From: CAVVEQ01 sp963804865
GTDB taxonomy: Bacteria > Chloroflexota > Anaerolineae > Anaerolineales > Anaerolineaceae
Reading direction: 5' to 3'
NCBI GenBank assembly: GCA_963804865.1
Contig: CAWDSH010000026.1
Coordinates: forward strand, 248,001-312,000
DNA: 64,000 nucleotides
The notes below the pieces were generated by a model. It saw nothing but the letters and a program-made list of their open reading frames with translations, was not told the origin of the DNA and did no database searches. This document shows, piece after piece, positions 34,561 to 42,368 of this stretch. The translations under genes were made by a program, and so were the position numbers. Numbering within the stretch: position 1 is the first letter of the stretch; every line of letters begins with the position of its first letter.

Positions 34561-36273
34561 CTATAATTTTTCAAAAACGGAATCAAGCTCAGAATCCGGG
34601 ATATCAAAAGTGGCATTGTGGGGTGGGAGGGCTTCATCGTGCATGTATTGAGGAATGCGGTAGTCTGCAGCCGTAATACCTGCGCGACGATTGAATTCAA
34701 GCTCGTTGCGCAACACATCCCGGTTAAAACGATCCAGGTCTTCCTTGGTCCAGCCCCAGCCGTAGATGCCGTTGATCATATCCACCATGAGCTGCGGATC
34801 AGCGATGAGCGGCGGGCGGGCAAACAGGCACATGCCGGTGCTATCCAGCATGGCTGCGATGATCTGCAATTTGAGGGAAAGCTCTTTTTGACCTTCAACG
34901 CCCAGCGGATTGACTTCCTTGCGGGCGCCAAAGGCATTTCCGGCAGTGTGATCCGCACCCTGGGGTGAGGTGGCGTAGGTGACGCCATTGCCTTTCAGGC
35001 TGCGCGGGTCGTATCCGGGCATGGCCTGTCCGAGCGCAGCCGGGATGCGGGTAATTCCAAGGGCACGCCCCGTGGCAACTACGCCGTTGCCGATTAATTT
35101 GCCGTTTTCCGTTCCCCGGGCAACCTGTTCCAATAAGGCTTTGATGCTCTGAAAATCACCATACTTCGCCAGACCAGCTTCAATGGCGACGCCCAAGGCT
35201 GCCCCGGTTTCGATGGTATCCAGCCCGAAATCGTTGCACATGTGATTGAGCCGGGCGACATCATCCAGGTCATCGATACCCAGGTTGGAACCCACCAGGG
35301 CGATGGTCTCGTATTGCAGGGTGCCGACGATCGGTTGACCGTCCTTGTCCATGTAAAGATTGCGGCAGGCGATCACACAACCCGGCATGCAGCGCGTTCC
35401 GGCTTTTCCACCGCGCGCCAGGGTTGTTTCCCGTAAATGCTCACCGCGAAGATTTTCTGATTTTTCAAAATTTCCGGAGCTGAAATTACGCGTTGGCAGG
35501 GAACCGATCTCATTGACCGCGGCCACGATGGATGCCGTGCCGTACAGGTGCTGCGAGCCCTTGGTTCCCAACTTGGGGTCTTCGACCAGTTTCATGATAA
35601 AAGTGCGCGCAGCCGTCCTGATCAGGTTTTTATCTGCAAACGTGTCAGCGCGGCTTTCCGGTCTTTTTATCACAACAGCCTTCAAGCCCTTGCTGCCCAT
35701 CACGGCACCCAGGCCGCCCCTGGCAGCGTGATTGCTGCGCTGATCTTTTTCGCCGGTAACGCAAATGCCCGAGCCGCGCATCTGTTGTTCACCCGCCTGG
35801 CCTATCGAAATGATGGTACAGTCGGAGCCGAATCGTTCTTGCAGCTTATCTGATGTTGCATAAGTGCCCAGCCCGCTTATATCTTCGGCAGGCAGCAGCT
35901 CGGCATTTTCCCCGTGAATATTTAGAATAAAAAAATTACCCGGTTCGTTTTGTTCCTCGACGACAACCGCTTTGATGCCCATTTTTCCGAGCGCATCACC
36001 GGCAGTACCGCCGGCATTGGCTTCCTTGACACCGCCTGTCAGAGGGCTTTTTCCGCCCACAGAAAGCCGGCCAGCTGCCACCACGCCGGCTCCGCCCAAC
36101 AGACCGGGGGTAAAAATAAGCTTGTTGTCGGGTCCCAGGGCATCGCAGGTGGGGGGTACTTCTTCAAGTAGAAGTTTCGCGATCAAAGCCCGTCCACCCA
36201 ACCTTTGATAAATCTCCGGAACCTCCTGCCACCGGACCTGGCGTTTACTCATATCCACACGTAGAAGCTTCAT
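34561..36273 (-). CDS. aor: Tungsten/molybdenum aldehyde:ferredoxin oxidoreductase
   Basis: About 570 residues from the Met at 36273, chosen because CAGGAGG lies seven bases upstream; the longer frame adds 30 unrelated residues. It oxidises an aldehyde to the acid, passing electrons to ferredoxin, with a bis-pterin W or Mo centre. Seen: MKLLRVDMSKRQVRWQEVP (usual N-terminus), LGGRALIAKLLL, GRLSVGGKSPLTGGVKEANAGG (pterin contact), ARGGLGAVMGSKGLKAVVI, and the cluster ligands CMPGCVIAC with a fourth Cys in STGMCLFAR. It sits between a creatininase-family hydrolase and a Liv-type importer. A MoaD-like gene downstream and a 2[4Fe-4S] ferredoxin at 43172 could serve it. Confidence 0.93.
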   Translation of the reverse strand: MKLLRVDMSKRQVRWQEVPEIYQRLGGRALIAKLLLEEVPPTCDALGPDNKLIFTPGLLGGAGVVAAGRLSVGGKSPLTGGVKEANAGGTAGDALGKMGIKAVVVEEQNEPGNFFILNIHGENAELLPAEDISGLGTYATSDKLQERFGSDCTIISIGQAGEQQMRGSGICVTGEKDQRSNHAARGGLGAVMGSKGLKAVVIKRPESRADTFADKNLIRTAARTFIMKLVEDPKLGTKGSQHLYGTASIVAAVNEIGSLPTRNFSSGNFEKSENLRGEHLRETTLARGGKAGTRCMPGCVIACRNLYMDKDGQPIVGTLQYETIALVGSNLGIDDLDDVARLNHMCNDFGLDTIETGAALGVAIEAGLAKYGDFQSIKALLEQVARGTENGKLIGNGVVATGRALGITRIPAALGQAMPGYDPRSLKGNGVTYATSPQGADHTAGNAFGARKEVNPLGVEGQKELSLKLQIIAAMLDSTGMCLFARPPLIADPQLMVDMINGIYGWGWTKEDLDRFNRDVLRNELEFNRRAGITAADYRIPQYMHDEALPPHNATFDIPDSELDSVFEKL

Positions 36274-36399
36274 AAAGCCTCCTGGTTTTTCGAGTTCATC
36301 AGGTGGAAAGGCTGGATGACCGACCGTAGGCCACCCAGCCACTTGAATTCCACCGTCTTGCAAAACAAACCATATGAAGGAGAGATTTGTTTGATCGAT

Positions 36400-37365
36400 T
36401 CATGGAGGATACGCAATGGTGTAGAGGTGTTTTCCACCATTCAGTGGACCCTTTATAAGGGCCTCGATCTCCTGCGGGTCGCGCATGGTGGTCTTATCCA
36501 CCGGCGGGAGTACTCCAGCAGGGAAGCGGGTCATGATATCGCCGATCAATTTCACCATGTAATCAAGCAGCACCTCGAGACCGGCACGAGCTTTTTCCGG
36601 ATCAGCCAGGGTGGGCCGGCCGATCACCCCTTCAGGATAGACGAGTACTTCGATCCCACCCAGGCCGACATGCTCATGACCCTTGATCGGGGCGTGATAA
36701 ACCTCGCCGCCTTTATCGACATGACCCGGGGGCAGGAAACCTTCCGGCTTGGTATCAACAACCTTGTCCATCTGCATGAATTCGGGGAAAAGCGCCAGGG
36801 AGTACGAGGCTTCCACCTCGCAGGCATGCTGGAAGGGGGTTTCGAACGGACCACCGTGGGCCTTGTCCTTGAGGTAATCGTGAATCACGGTAGGCCAATG
36901 CAGCGAGACCAGCACGCAGGGCACCTGGTATTTCTTGGCAAATTGGTGCAAGGCGATGGGAATGACTTCCTCCTGACCATGACCATTAAGGAGGATCTGC
37001 TTACGGAATCCTGTGTTCCAGAATCCGGCGATCACGCCACGCAAGTTATCCAGGAAGGTATCCTCTGGAATCACCACGGTGCCTGGCATCCCAAGGTGGG
37101 GGTAGGGATGAGAACCGTACCAGACAGGTTCCGCCACCGTGCACCCGGTTTTCAACGCCACCTGTTCCGCCATGCGGGTCACCAAAAAGGTGTCTTCACC
37201 CAGGGGTTGACCGGCGCCGTGGCATTCCGTGCTGCCCACCGGGATAATGATCAGGTCGTTGGTCTTCAACCTCGCGTTGATCTCGGTCATGTTCATGGTC
37301 TGATAATAGACGCCACTGGGGCGTTCCATGTGACCACCTTCGGGGGGGATCTGCCAGTTGGCCAT
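36400..37365 (-). CDS. Creatininase-family amidohydrolase, IolN-like
   Basis: About 321 residues from the Met at 37365 (AGAGGAG six bases before it). IIIPVGSTECHGAGQPLGEDTFLV gives the Glu/His and Asp metal ligands, ILLNGHGQEEVIP the NGHG motif, and FQHACEVEASYSLALFPE the last ligand region. The N-terminal MERPSGVYYQTMNMTEIN and the WNTGFRKQILLNGHGQE block recall proteins named 3-dehydro-scyllo-inosose hydrolase (IolN), which cleave a cyclic diketone; that naming is from memory. Other members open creatinine or formamide-type rings. It lies 23 bases or so after the U32-like gene and ahead of the oxidoreductase, so a ring-opening step in the same pathway is a fair guess. Confidence 0.85.
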   Translation of the reverse strand: MANWQIPPEGGHMERPSGVYYQTMNMTEINARLKTNDLIIIPVGSTECHGAGQPLGEDTFLVTRMAEQVALKTGCTVAEPVWYGSHPYPHLGMPGTVVIPEDTFLDNLRGVIAGFWNTGFRKQILLNGHGQEEVIPIALHQFAKKYQVPCVLVSLHWPTVIHDYLKDKAHGGPFETPFQHACEVEASYSLALFPEFMQMDKVVDTKPEGFLPPGHVDKGGEVYHAPIKGHEHVGLGGIEVLVYPEGVIGRPTLADPEKARAGLEVLLDYMVKLIGDIMTRFPAGVLPPVDKTTMRDPQEIEALIKGPLNGGKHLYTIAYPP

Positions 37366-37412
37366 TTTTACTCCTCTGCTTGGTAACAAACAACCAATAA
37401 AATCATGAAATC

Positions 37413-38327
37413 TTACTTGGCAGGTATGTGTAAATCTTTGGATCCTTTGGCTGATTGCTTCAGATCGGGGTAATATGTGCTGAGCATTTCCACCACGATG
37501 GAAGCCTGGTCGGCCATTTTCTTCCCGTCACTGGCGGAGGTAATGGCGCCATGTGCACTGACCACGGAATTGCCGGTCTTGCAATGAAGGGGGGCAGCCA
37601 CACGCACGATCTCGGGAGCTTCGTAAACGCGGATGAAACCGCCGGATCCCGGGGGATTATCCATGTGGATATCCAGGGGGGTGGTTGTGGCAGCGCGCAG
37701 CGCGGCGAGCATGGGGATCTGCAGGTCGCGGACCGGGTTGATGCTATCCGCACCCAGATCTGCCAGGAGTTTGATCGACAAGGGATTGCAGTGTCCCAAA
37801 TGGGCAGAAGCCTTGTAGACGATGTCTTTGGGCAAAGCCCCGTCCTTGCGCATTTTACCAACCAGCCACAGCATACCTTCGTCATAGATTAAGAATCCGC
37901 GGACACCGAGATCGTAACCACGCTTGATATCTTCAACCGCGCGCAGGACCTGTTCCATACCGCGCAGGCGGTAACTGATGCGCACGCCCTGGGGGGAGAG
38001 CACCGTGGCACCCGTGTCGTACGTGGCGCGGGGACCAACAGACATCAGCAATTCGGTGCCATAATCCGCACACAATTTGCAGAATTCCTTGATCTCATCG
38101 CGCGTATGGCGGAACATGCCATAGGTTTCGGTCACGCGGTTAATCACGATGTTGTTCTTGGTGGCCGTCTCCAGCAGAGCCTGCACGGCTTCAGCGGAGT
38201 TAATCGTGGGGACCTCAATACGGAATGCGGCTCCATCCGGGAAGCGCAATTTCGAGCTCGGCATATCGTATAAATCACCTTCCGGCATGCCTATCGTCTT
38301 CAAATACTTTCTGGTCTCTTCAAACAT
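37413..38327 (-). CDS. U32-like TIM-barrel protein without the C-terminal Fe-S domain
   Basis: 304 residues. GTELLMSVGPRATYDTGATVL, RGYDLGVRGFLIYDEGMLWLVG, KASAHLGHCNPLSIKLLADLGADSINPVRDLQIPMLAALRAAT and HMDNPPGSGGFIRVYEAPEIVRVAAPLHCKTG resemble the N-terminal barrel of peptidase U32/collagenase-like proteins (the DLGADSINPVRDL strand in particular). The cysteine set used by YegQ/UbiU-type Fe-S members is not apparent. AAGGAG lies before the ATG. The partner genes (cupin, creatininase-family hydrolase, oxidoreductase) suggest an enzymatic role on a small molecule. No function can be stated. Confidence 0.65.
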   Translation of the reverse strand: MFEETRKYLKTIGMPEGDLYDMPSSKLRFPDGAAFRIEVPTINSAEAVQALLETATKNNIVINRVTETYGMFRHTRDEIKEFCKLCADYGTELLMSVGPRATYDTGATVLSPQGVRISYRLRGMEQVLRAVEDIKRGYDLGVRGFLIYDEGMLWLVGKMRKDGALPKDIVYKASAHLGHCNPLSIKLLADLGADSINPVRDLQIPMLAALRAATTTPLDIHMDNPPGSGGFIRVYEAPEIVRVAAPLHCKTGNSVVSAHGAITSASDGKKMADQASIVVEMLSTYYPDLKQSAKGSKDLHIPAK

Positions 38328-38361
38328 AATGGATGTCTCCTTGAAATAATGGATTTACGAA

Positions 38362-38724
38362 CTAACTACAATGTGTTGACAGCGGCGGTGAATACACCCA
38401 GACAATCCTGAGCGGCTCATCGCCGATGTTTTCGACGCGATGCTTCTTGCCGAGCGGGGAATAGAAAGCGGTTTCCGGCCCGATCTCCCACTCTCCTTCA
38501 CCTTCGATGACGATCTTGGCTTTCCCGCTGATCAGAAAAAGGACTTCTTCTGACGTCTCGTGTACATGATCGGGGATCATGCTGCCGACTTCGGTGATAT
38601 TCATGCCCATGGAAACGTTCTTAACACCACCGAATTTGGGAGCCAGCAGGAGCTTTGAGACGCGAGGGGGGACACGATATTCCCCTTCAACATCTGCTGC
38701 TTTGACAAACGGCAAAGGGCCCAT
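38362..38724 (-). CDS. Single-domain cupin protein
   Basis: 120 residues forming one beta-barrel: NVSMGMNITEVGSMIPDHVHETSEEVLFLISGKAKIVIEG holds cupin motif 1 (HxH plus Glu), and TAFYSPLGKKHRVENIG motif 2 with the last metal His. GGAGG lies before the ATG. Such proteins are small isomerases, dioxygenases or sensors; it is the first gene of the operon that runs to the Liv importer, led by a strong promoter at 38797-38825. Confidence 0.85.
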   Translation of the reverse strand: MGPLPFVKAADVEGEYRVPPRVSKLLLAPKFGGVKNVSMGMNITEVGSMIPDHVHETSEEVLFLISGKAKIVIEGEGEWEIGPETAFYSPLGKKHRVENIGDEPLRIVWVYSPPLSTHCS

Positions 38725-38796
38725 CTTTGAACCTCCGTATTGTGTATGGCTAAGAAATAAGATAGTTTCGGCTAGTAAAACTGTGTTTCATAAAAT

Positions 38797-38825
38797 AGTG
38801 TAGCATAATTTTTACCTGATGTCAA
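38797..38825 (-). promoter_or_regulatory. Sigma-70-type promoter of the cupin-AOR-Liv operon
   Basis: On the minus strand TTGACA (38820-38825), 17 bases, then TACACT (38797-38802): a perfect -35 and a good -10 at ideal spacing. Transcription would start near 38790, about 66 bases before the cupin ATG. Confidence 0.65.
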
Positions 38826-38832
38826 TTGGTTT

Positions 38833-38842
38833 CCAAATTTGG
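38833..38842. promoter_or_regulatory. Palindrome CCAAATTTGG between divergent promoters, operator candidate
   Basis: A perfect 10-bp palindrome directly upstream of the -35 of the cupin operon promoter and 50 bases upstream of the opposite promoter, a position from which one regulator could act on both. An IclR-family gene lies at 43391. The remaining gap 38725-39038 contains no gene. Confidence 0.35.
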
Positions 38843-38891
38843 TGTACCGAAAGAAGAAATTAACCCGCTGATCGGAAACAGATCTTGAAAC

Positions 38892-38920
38892 TTGACGAAA
38901 GACAACGAGGGTGATATTCT
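38892..38920 (+). promoter_or_regulatory. Sigma-70-type promoter of the Ldh/CoA-transferase block
   Basis: TTGACG (38892-38897), 17 bases, TATTCT (38915-38920). Transcription would start near 38927, leaving a leader of about 110 bases before the dehydrogenase gene. Confidence 0.5.
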
Positions 38921-39038
38921 GAGAAAATTAAAAACGAAGCTGTATGTGAAACGAAAGAGCGAATGCTTGCATAAAAAAATTGCCGTTCCATTTTTTTAGA
39001 AAATACTGGAATCGATCAGCAATATCAAGGAGAACATG

Positions 39039-40145
39039 ATGTCCGACGAAATCCATCTCATACCGGTTGATACCTTACGCAACTTTATGAAGGACGTCCT
39101 GCTGGCAACGGGTGTCCCGCCCGAGGATGCCGAGACTTGCACGGACGTGATCATTGCCTCCGACCTGCGCGGTATTGAATCCCATGGCATCGGACGTCTG
39201 AAATACTTTTATGACCGGATCAAATCCGGGCAGCACCAGGTGGTCACCCAGGTTGAAGTCGTACGCGAAGGTCCGGCCACCGCCGTGCTGGATGGTCACC
39301 ACGGTATGGGTATGGTGGTGGCAAAACGTGCCATGCAAATGGCAATCGATAAGGCCAGGGCTTATGGCATGGGTTCAGTGGCGGTTCGCAATTCCACCCA
39401 TTTCGGAATAGCCGGTTATTACCCGCTGATGGCGGTTGCCCAGGACATGATCGGTTTCACGGTGACCAATGCCAGGCCGGCGGTTTCTCCCACTTTCGGC
39501 GTGCAGCCCATGCTGGGCACCAACCCGATCGCCTTCGGCGCACCCAGCGACGAACCCTTCCCGTTCCTCTTCGATGGCGCCACGCCCATCACCCAGCGCG
39601 GCAAGGTGGAAGTCCTGGCGCGGGCGGAGAAACCCGTACCCTCCGGCTGGATCATCGACCAGCAGAACCAACCCATGAACGACCCGAACGAGATCATGGC
39701 CGGGCTGGGTAAGGGCACCGTGGCATTCCTGCCGCTGGGCGGCTCAGGTGAGGAGATGGGCGGGCACAAAGGTTATGGCCTGGGCACCATCGTGGAGATC
39801 CTCTCTGCTTCTTTGCAGCAGGGCGCTTTCCTTCAAGGCCTGACCGGTATCGCGCCAGATGGCAGCCTCCAGCCATTTAAGGTGGGTCATTTCTTCATGG
39901 CGATCAATATTGAAAGCTTCATCCCCCTTGAGGAATTCAAGAAAACCACCGGGCAGATCATGCGCGACCTGCGCGCTTCGCGGAGGGCACCCGGAAAGGA
40001 ACGCATCTATACCGCCGGTGAAAAAGAATACGAGATGGAGAAAGTCGTGCGAGCCAACGGTGTGGCGGTGAACGCCAACCTGCAAAAAGAAATCAAGGTC
40101 ATGCAGCAGGAGCTGGGACTCACGCAGTACGATTTTCCTTTTTAA
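39039..40145 (+). CDS. Malate/L-lactate dehydrogenase (Ldh_2) family oxidoreductase
   Basis: About 368 residues. Two ATGs stand in tandem; the second (39039) is six bases from AGGAG and is preferred. The family binds NAD(P) in an unusual fold and reduces or oxidises 2-oxo/2-hydroxy acids or cyclic imines. Seen: DLRGIESHGIGRLKYFYDRI with the catalytic His in SHG, GHHGMGMVVAKRAM, VRNSTHFGIAGYYPLMA, TNARPAVSPTFGVQPMLGTNPIAFGAPS and GGSGEEMGGHKGYGLGTIVEIL. A paralogue is at 48111-49160. The actual substrate (malate, lactate, sulfolactate, ureidoglycolate and others) cannot be told from motifs. Confidence 0.9.
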   Translation: MSDEIHLIPVDTLRNFMKDVLLATGVPPEDAETCTDVIIASDLRGIESHGIGRLKYFYDRIKSGQHQVVTQVEVVREGPATAVLDGHHGMGMVVAKRAMQMAIDKARAYGMGSVAVRNSTHFGIAGYYPLMAVAQDMIGFTVTNARPAVSPTFGVQPMLGTNPIAFGAPSDEPFPFLFDGATPITQRGKVEVLARAEKPVPSGWIIDQQNQPMNDPNEIMAGLGKGTVAFLPLGGSGEEMGGHKGYGLGTIVEILSASLQQGAFLQGLTGIAPDGSLQPFKVGHFFMAINIESFIPLEEFKKTTGQIMRDLRASRRAPGKERIYTAGEKEYEMEKVVRANGVAVNANLQKEIKVMQQELGLTQYDFPF

Positions 40146-40160
40146 CACGAGGTAACCAAG

Positions 40161-40196
40161 GTCAATAACTTGCCGGGAAACCGGCAAGTTATTGAC
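40161..40196. repeat. Perfect 16-bp hairpin with GAAA loop
   Basis: GTCAATAACTTGCCGG and its exact complement around a GAAA tetraloop, 16 bases after the dehydrogenase stop. No T run follows. It is the first of three consecutive dyads. Confidence 0.8.
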
Positions 40197-40200
40197 AAGA

Positions 40201-40214
40201 GCACACGAGTGTGC
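40201..40214. repeat. Short hairpin GCACAC-GA-GTGTGC
   Basis: A perfect 6-bp stem with a two-base centre, four bases after the 16-bp hairpin; the second of three consecutive dyads. Confidence 0.6.
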
Positions 40215-40218
40215 AATA

Positions 40219-40241
40219 ATAGTATCGCAGCGCGATACTAT
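40219..40241 (+). terminator. Terminator-like hairpin before the nitroreductase gene
   Basis: ATAGTATCGC / GCGATACTAT around a three-base loop, followed by GTTTTATT. This third dyad has the best terminator form of the set. Confidence 0.55.
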
Positions 40242-40310
40242 GTTTTATTCCGTGAGACTAGAAATTTTCCAGGAATGTTTATATATCACCCTTGATAAAG
40301 GAGGATAAAC

Positions 40311-40985
40311 ATGACCGAAAGTTACAGCCTGGTCGATGCGACCATGAAGGTCATCCAGGACCGCCGCAGCATCCGGGAATATTCCGAGGAAGCGGTTTCG
40401 GATCAGGACATTGACCTGATCCTGGAGGCTGCCCGACAGGCACCTTCGGGCGAGAATGCACAGCCCTGGCGTTACGTTGTGGTCAAGGATGCCAAGACGC
40501 GCAAGAAGCTGGGAGCACTGGCAGGTGGGGGGAGCGGGCGGCGCTTCACCGCGGAATTCGTTACCAACAAGATGCAGGAACGTTTTGCCAGCCTGGAGGA
40601 CGAAGCCAAGAAAAAAGCGGCGTTCGAGAAATTAACCTCCGGCCAGGTCTCGGCCTTCCTGGCGGATGCTCCGGTCAGCATCGTGGTGGTGGGGAAAAAA
40701 GATGTTTGGGATCTGCCGTATGATACTTCCGCCGCCATCGAAAATATCCTCCTGATGGTAACAGCCCTGGGCCTGGGAGCCTGCTGGGTGATCGCGCCCT
40801 GCATCGATGTGCGCGATGAAGAGCGGCTGAAAAAACTGCTGGGCATACCGGAAGGGATCAAGGCCGTCAGCATCATCTCCATTGGTCATCCCACCCGCCC
40901 ACACCGACCGCGTCCCAGGTTACCGATCCATGAAATCGTCTTCAAAGAAAAATGGGGAACCCCCTATTACAAGGAGGAAGCATGA
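40311..40985 (+). CDS. Nitroreductase-family flavoprotein
   Basis: 224 residues. VIQDRRSIREYSEEAVSDQDIDLILEAARQAPSGENAQPWRYVVVKD is the classic FMN-binding start (RxSxR and APSxxNxQPW). AAIENILLMVTALGLGACWV and LLGIPEGIKAVSIISIGHP follow as in NfsB-like proteins. The family uses FMN and NAD(P)H to reduce nitro groups, enones, flavins or to dehalogenate. AAAGGAGG precedes the ATG. Its stop overlaps the start of the next gene (ATGA), so it belongs to the operon with the CoA-transferase. Confidence 0.9.
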   Translation: MTESYSLVDATMKVIQDRRSIREYSEEAVSDQDIDLILEAARQAPSGENAQPWRYVVVKDAKTRKKLGALAGGGSGRRFTAEFVTNKMQERFASLEDEAKKKAAFEKLTSGQVSAFLADAPVSIVVVGKKDVWDLPYDTSAAIENILLMVTALGLGACWVIAPCIDVRDEERLKKLLGIPEGIKAVSIISIGHPTRPHRPRPRLPIHEIVFKEKWGTPYYKEEA

Positions 40986-41446
40986 GCACAAATTCTCTTC
41001 CCCTGGATTACGCCAACACGCTCATTTACGAGCTGGAGAAAGCTTTTTATGATGAAAGAGGCAAGGGTGCACGTTTTCGCATGACGACGGTGGGGCGCGA
41101 GTTCTTCAAGGAGCATGTTTTCCCCCAGATAAAATCGACAAAAATCGAAGCCATGATCGCGGTGGTTGAAAAAGTGTTGCAGGAAAAAGGCATTGCAGCC
41201 AGGGTTTCCTTCACAGGCGAGGACCGGTTGCTGCGGGTGCGGGTTGAAGGCTGCCTGCACCGGGCTGTCGAAGATCGCATGATGGAACGCGGGATCGAGC
41301 CATTCACCTGCGTGCCCGCCAACCTGATCGTGCTGTCTATCGAGGAAAAACTGGATCGCCCCGTTGAACTGGCTGAAATCAAACTGGTGGACGGCGCCTG
41401 CCAGCTATTACTGGTCGTTTTTGACCAGCGACCGGCCATCCTTTAG
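40982..41446 (+). CDS. Protein of unknown function in the CoA-transferase operon
   Basis: 154 residues from the ATG at 40982 (AAGGAGG seven bases upstream), overlapping the nitroreductase stop. No signal or membrane segment. Three cysteines stand in EGCLHR, PFTCVPAN and DGACQLLLV; spacing and the closing pattern 'G-x-C-x-L-x-x-V-F' vaguely recall V4R-type small-ligand or metal-binding domains, which I cannot confirm. It is ten bases before the CoA-transferase alpha gene, so it is probably part of the same pathway. Confidence 0.75.
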   Translation: MSTNSLPLDYANTLIYELEKAFYDERGKGARFRMTTVGREFFKEHVFPQIKSTKIEAMIAVVEKVLQEKGIAARVSFTGEDRLLRVRVEGCLHRAVEDRMMERGIEPFTCVPANLIVLSIEEKLDRPVELAEIKLVDGACQLLLVVFDQRPAIL

Positions 41447-41455
41447 GAACGGATC

Positions 41456-42355
41456 ATGAACAAGTTAGTATCGCTCCCGGAGGCAGTCGCTTCCATCCCA
41501 TCCGGATCGCACGTATCCCTTTCGGGATTTGCGATCACCCGCTGCAACATGGCATTTGCCCGGGAAGTTATCCGGCAGGGCATCAAGGGATTGACCTTAT
41601 CCCAGTGCGTCGGGGCAATGGATGCTGACATACTGGTTGGGGCAGGTGCAGCCGAGCGACTCATCTATGGCGGCGGTTCTCTCGATCGATTTGGACGCCT
41701 GGCGCATGTCAACCGTGGTATTGAAAGCGGCAGCTTGATCGCCGAGGAGTACAGCAGCCTCTCGATCGCTTTCCGCTACCTGGCAGGCTCCCTGGGATTG
41801 CCTTTCATCCCCATTCGCTCACTGAGAGGCTCAGATCTCATTAAAAAATTACAAAAACAAAGCAGCAGCGAGGTCGCTTCCATCCAAGATCCATTCACCG
41901 GTGATGAATGGCTGGCGCTCAAACCGTTGATCCCGGATGTGTCCGTGGTGCAGGTCTCAACAGCAGATGAAGAGGGCAATGCCTGGATCATGGGTCCCAA
42001 GTGGGATAACGCCGAGCAGGCCAGGGCCAGCAAACGAACGATCGTGCTTGCCGAGCATATCGTTTCCACCGAGGAGATCCGCAAGCATGCGGAGCTGGTG
42101 GTGATCCCGGGCTTGCTGGTCTCGCACGTGGTGGAGCTGCCCTTTGGGGCGCACCCCACCTCGGCGTTCCGCGAGTATGACTATGACGGTGATCAGATCG
42201 AACAGTACGTGGAGGCTTCGAAATCAGCGGATTCTTTCAAGGCTTATTTGAAGGAATATGTCTTTGATCTTAAAGATCACCAGGAATACCTCGAAAAGAT
42301 CGGCGGTGAAAAGCGGTTGAACGAGCTTCGCGCTGATCCGACCCTGGGGTATTAA
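41456..42355 (+). CDS. CoA-transferase subunit A, glutaconate/IpdA type
   Basis: 299 residues of the class I CoA-transferase alpha chain. VSLSGFAITRCNMAFAREVIRQGIKGLTLSQCVGAMDADILVGAGAAERLIYGG begins the Rossmann-like core, then VSVVQVSTADEEGNAWIMGPKWDNAEQARASKRTIVLAEHIV, and PFGAHPTSAFREYDYDGDQIEQYVEA near the end, a motif shared by GctA and the steroid-ring hydrolase IpdA. The beta chain follows after 13 bases. The complex probably moves CoA to a carboxylic acid formed in this pathway. An IpdAB-like ring-cleaving hydrolase is an alternative. Confidence 0.88.
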   Translation: MNKLVSLPEAVASIPSGSHVSLSGFAITRCNMAFAREVIRQGIKGLTLSQCVGAMDADILVGAGAAERLIYGGGSLDRFGRLAHVNRGIESGSLIAEEYSSLSIAFRYLAGSLGLPFIPIRSLRGSDLIKKLQKQSSSEVASIQDPFTGDEWLALKPLIPDVSVVQVSTADEEGNAWIMGPKWDNAEQARASKRTIVLAEHIVSTEEIRKHAELVVIPGLLVSHVVELPFGAHPTSAFREYDYDGDQIEQYVEASKSADSFKAYLKEYVFDLKDHQEYLEKIGGEKRLNELRADPTLGY

Positions 42356-42368
42356 GGGAGAGCGCATC

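Noticed and set aside
36316..37386. A 356-codon plus-strand frame opposite the creatininase-family gene
   Set aside because: Shadow of a gene with NGHG and GSTE motifs and a good ribosome-binding site on the other strand.
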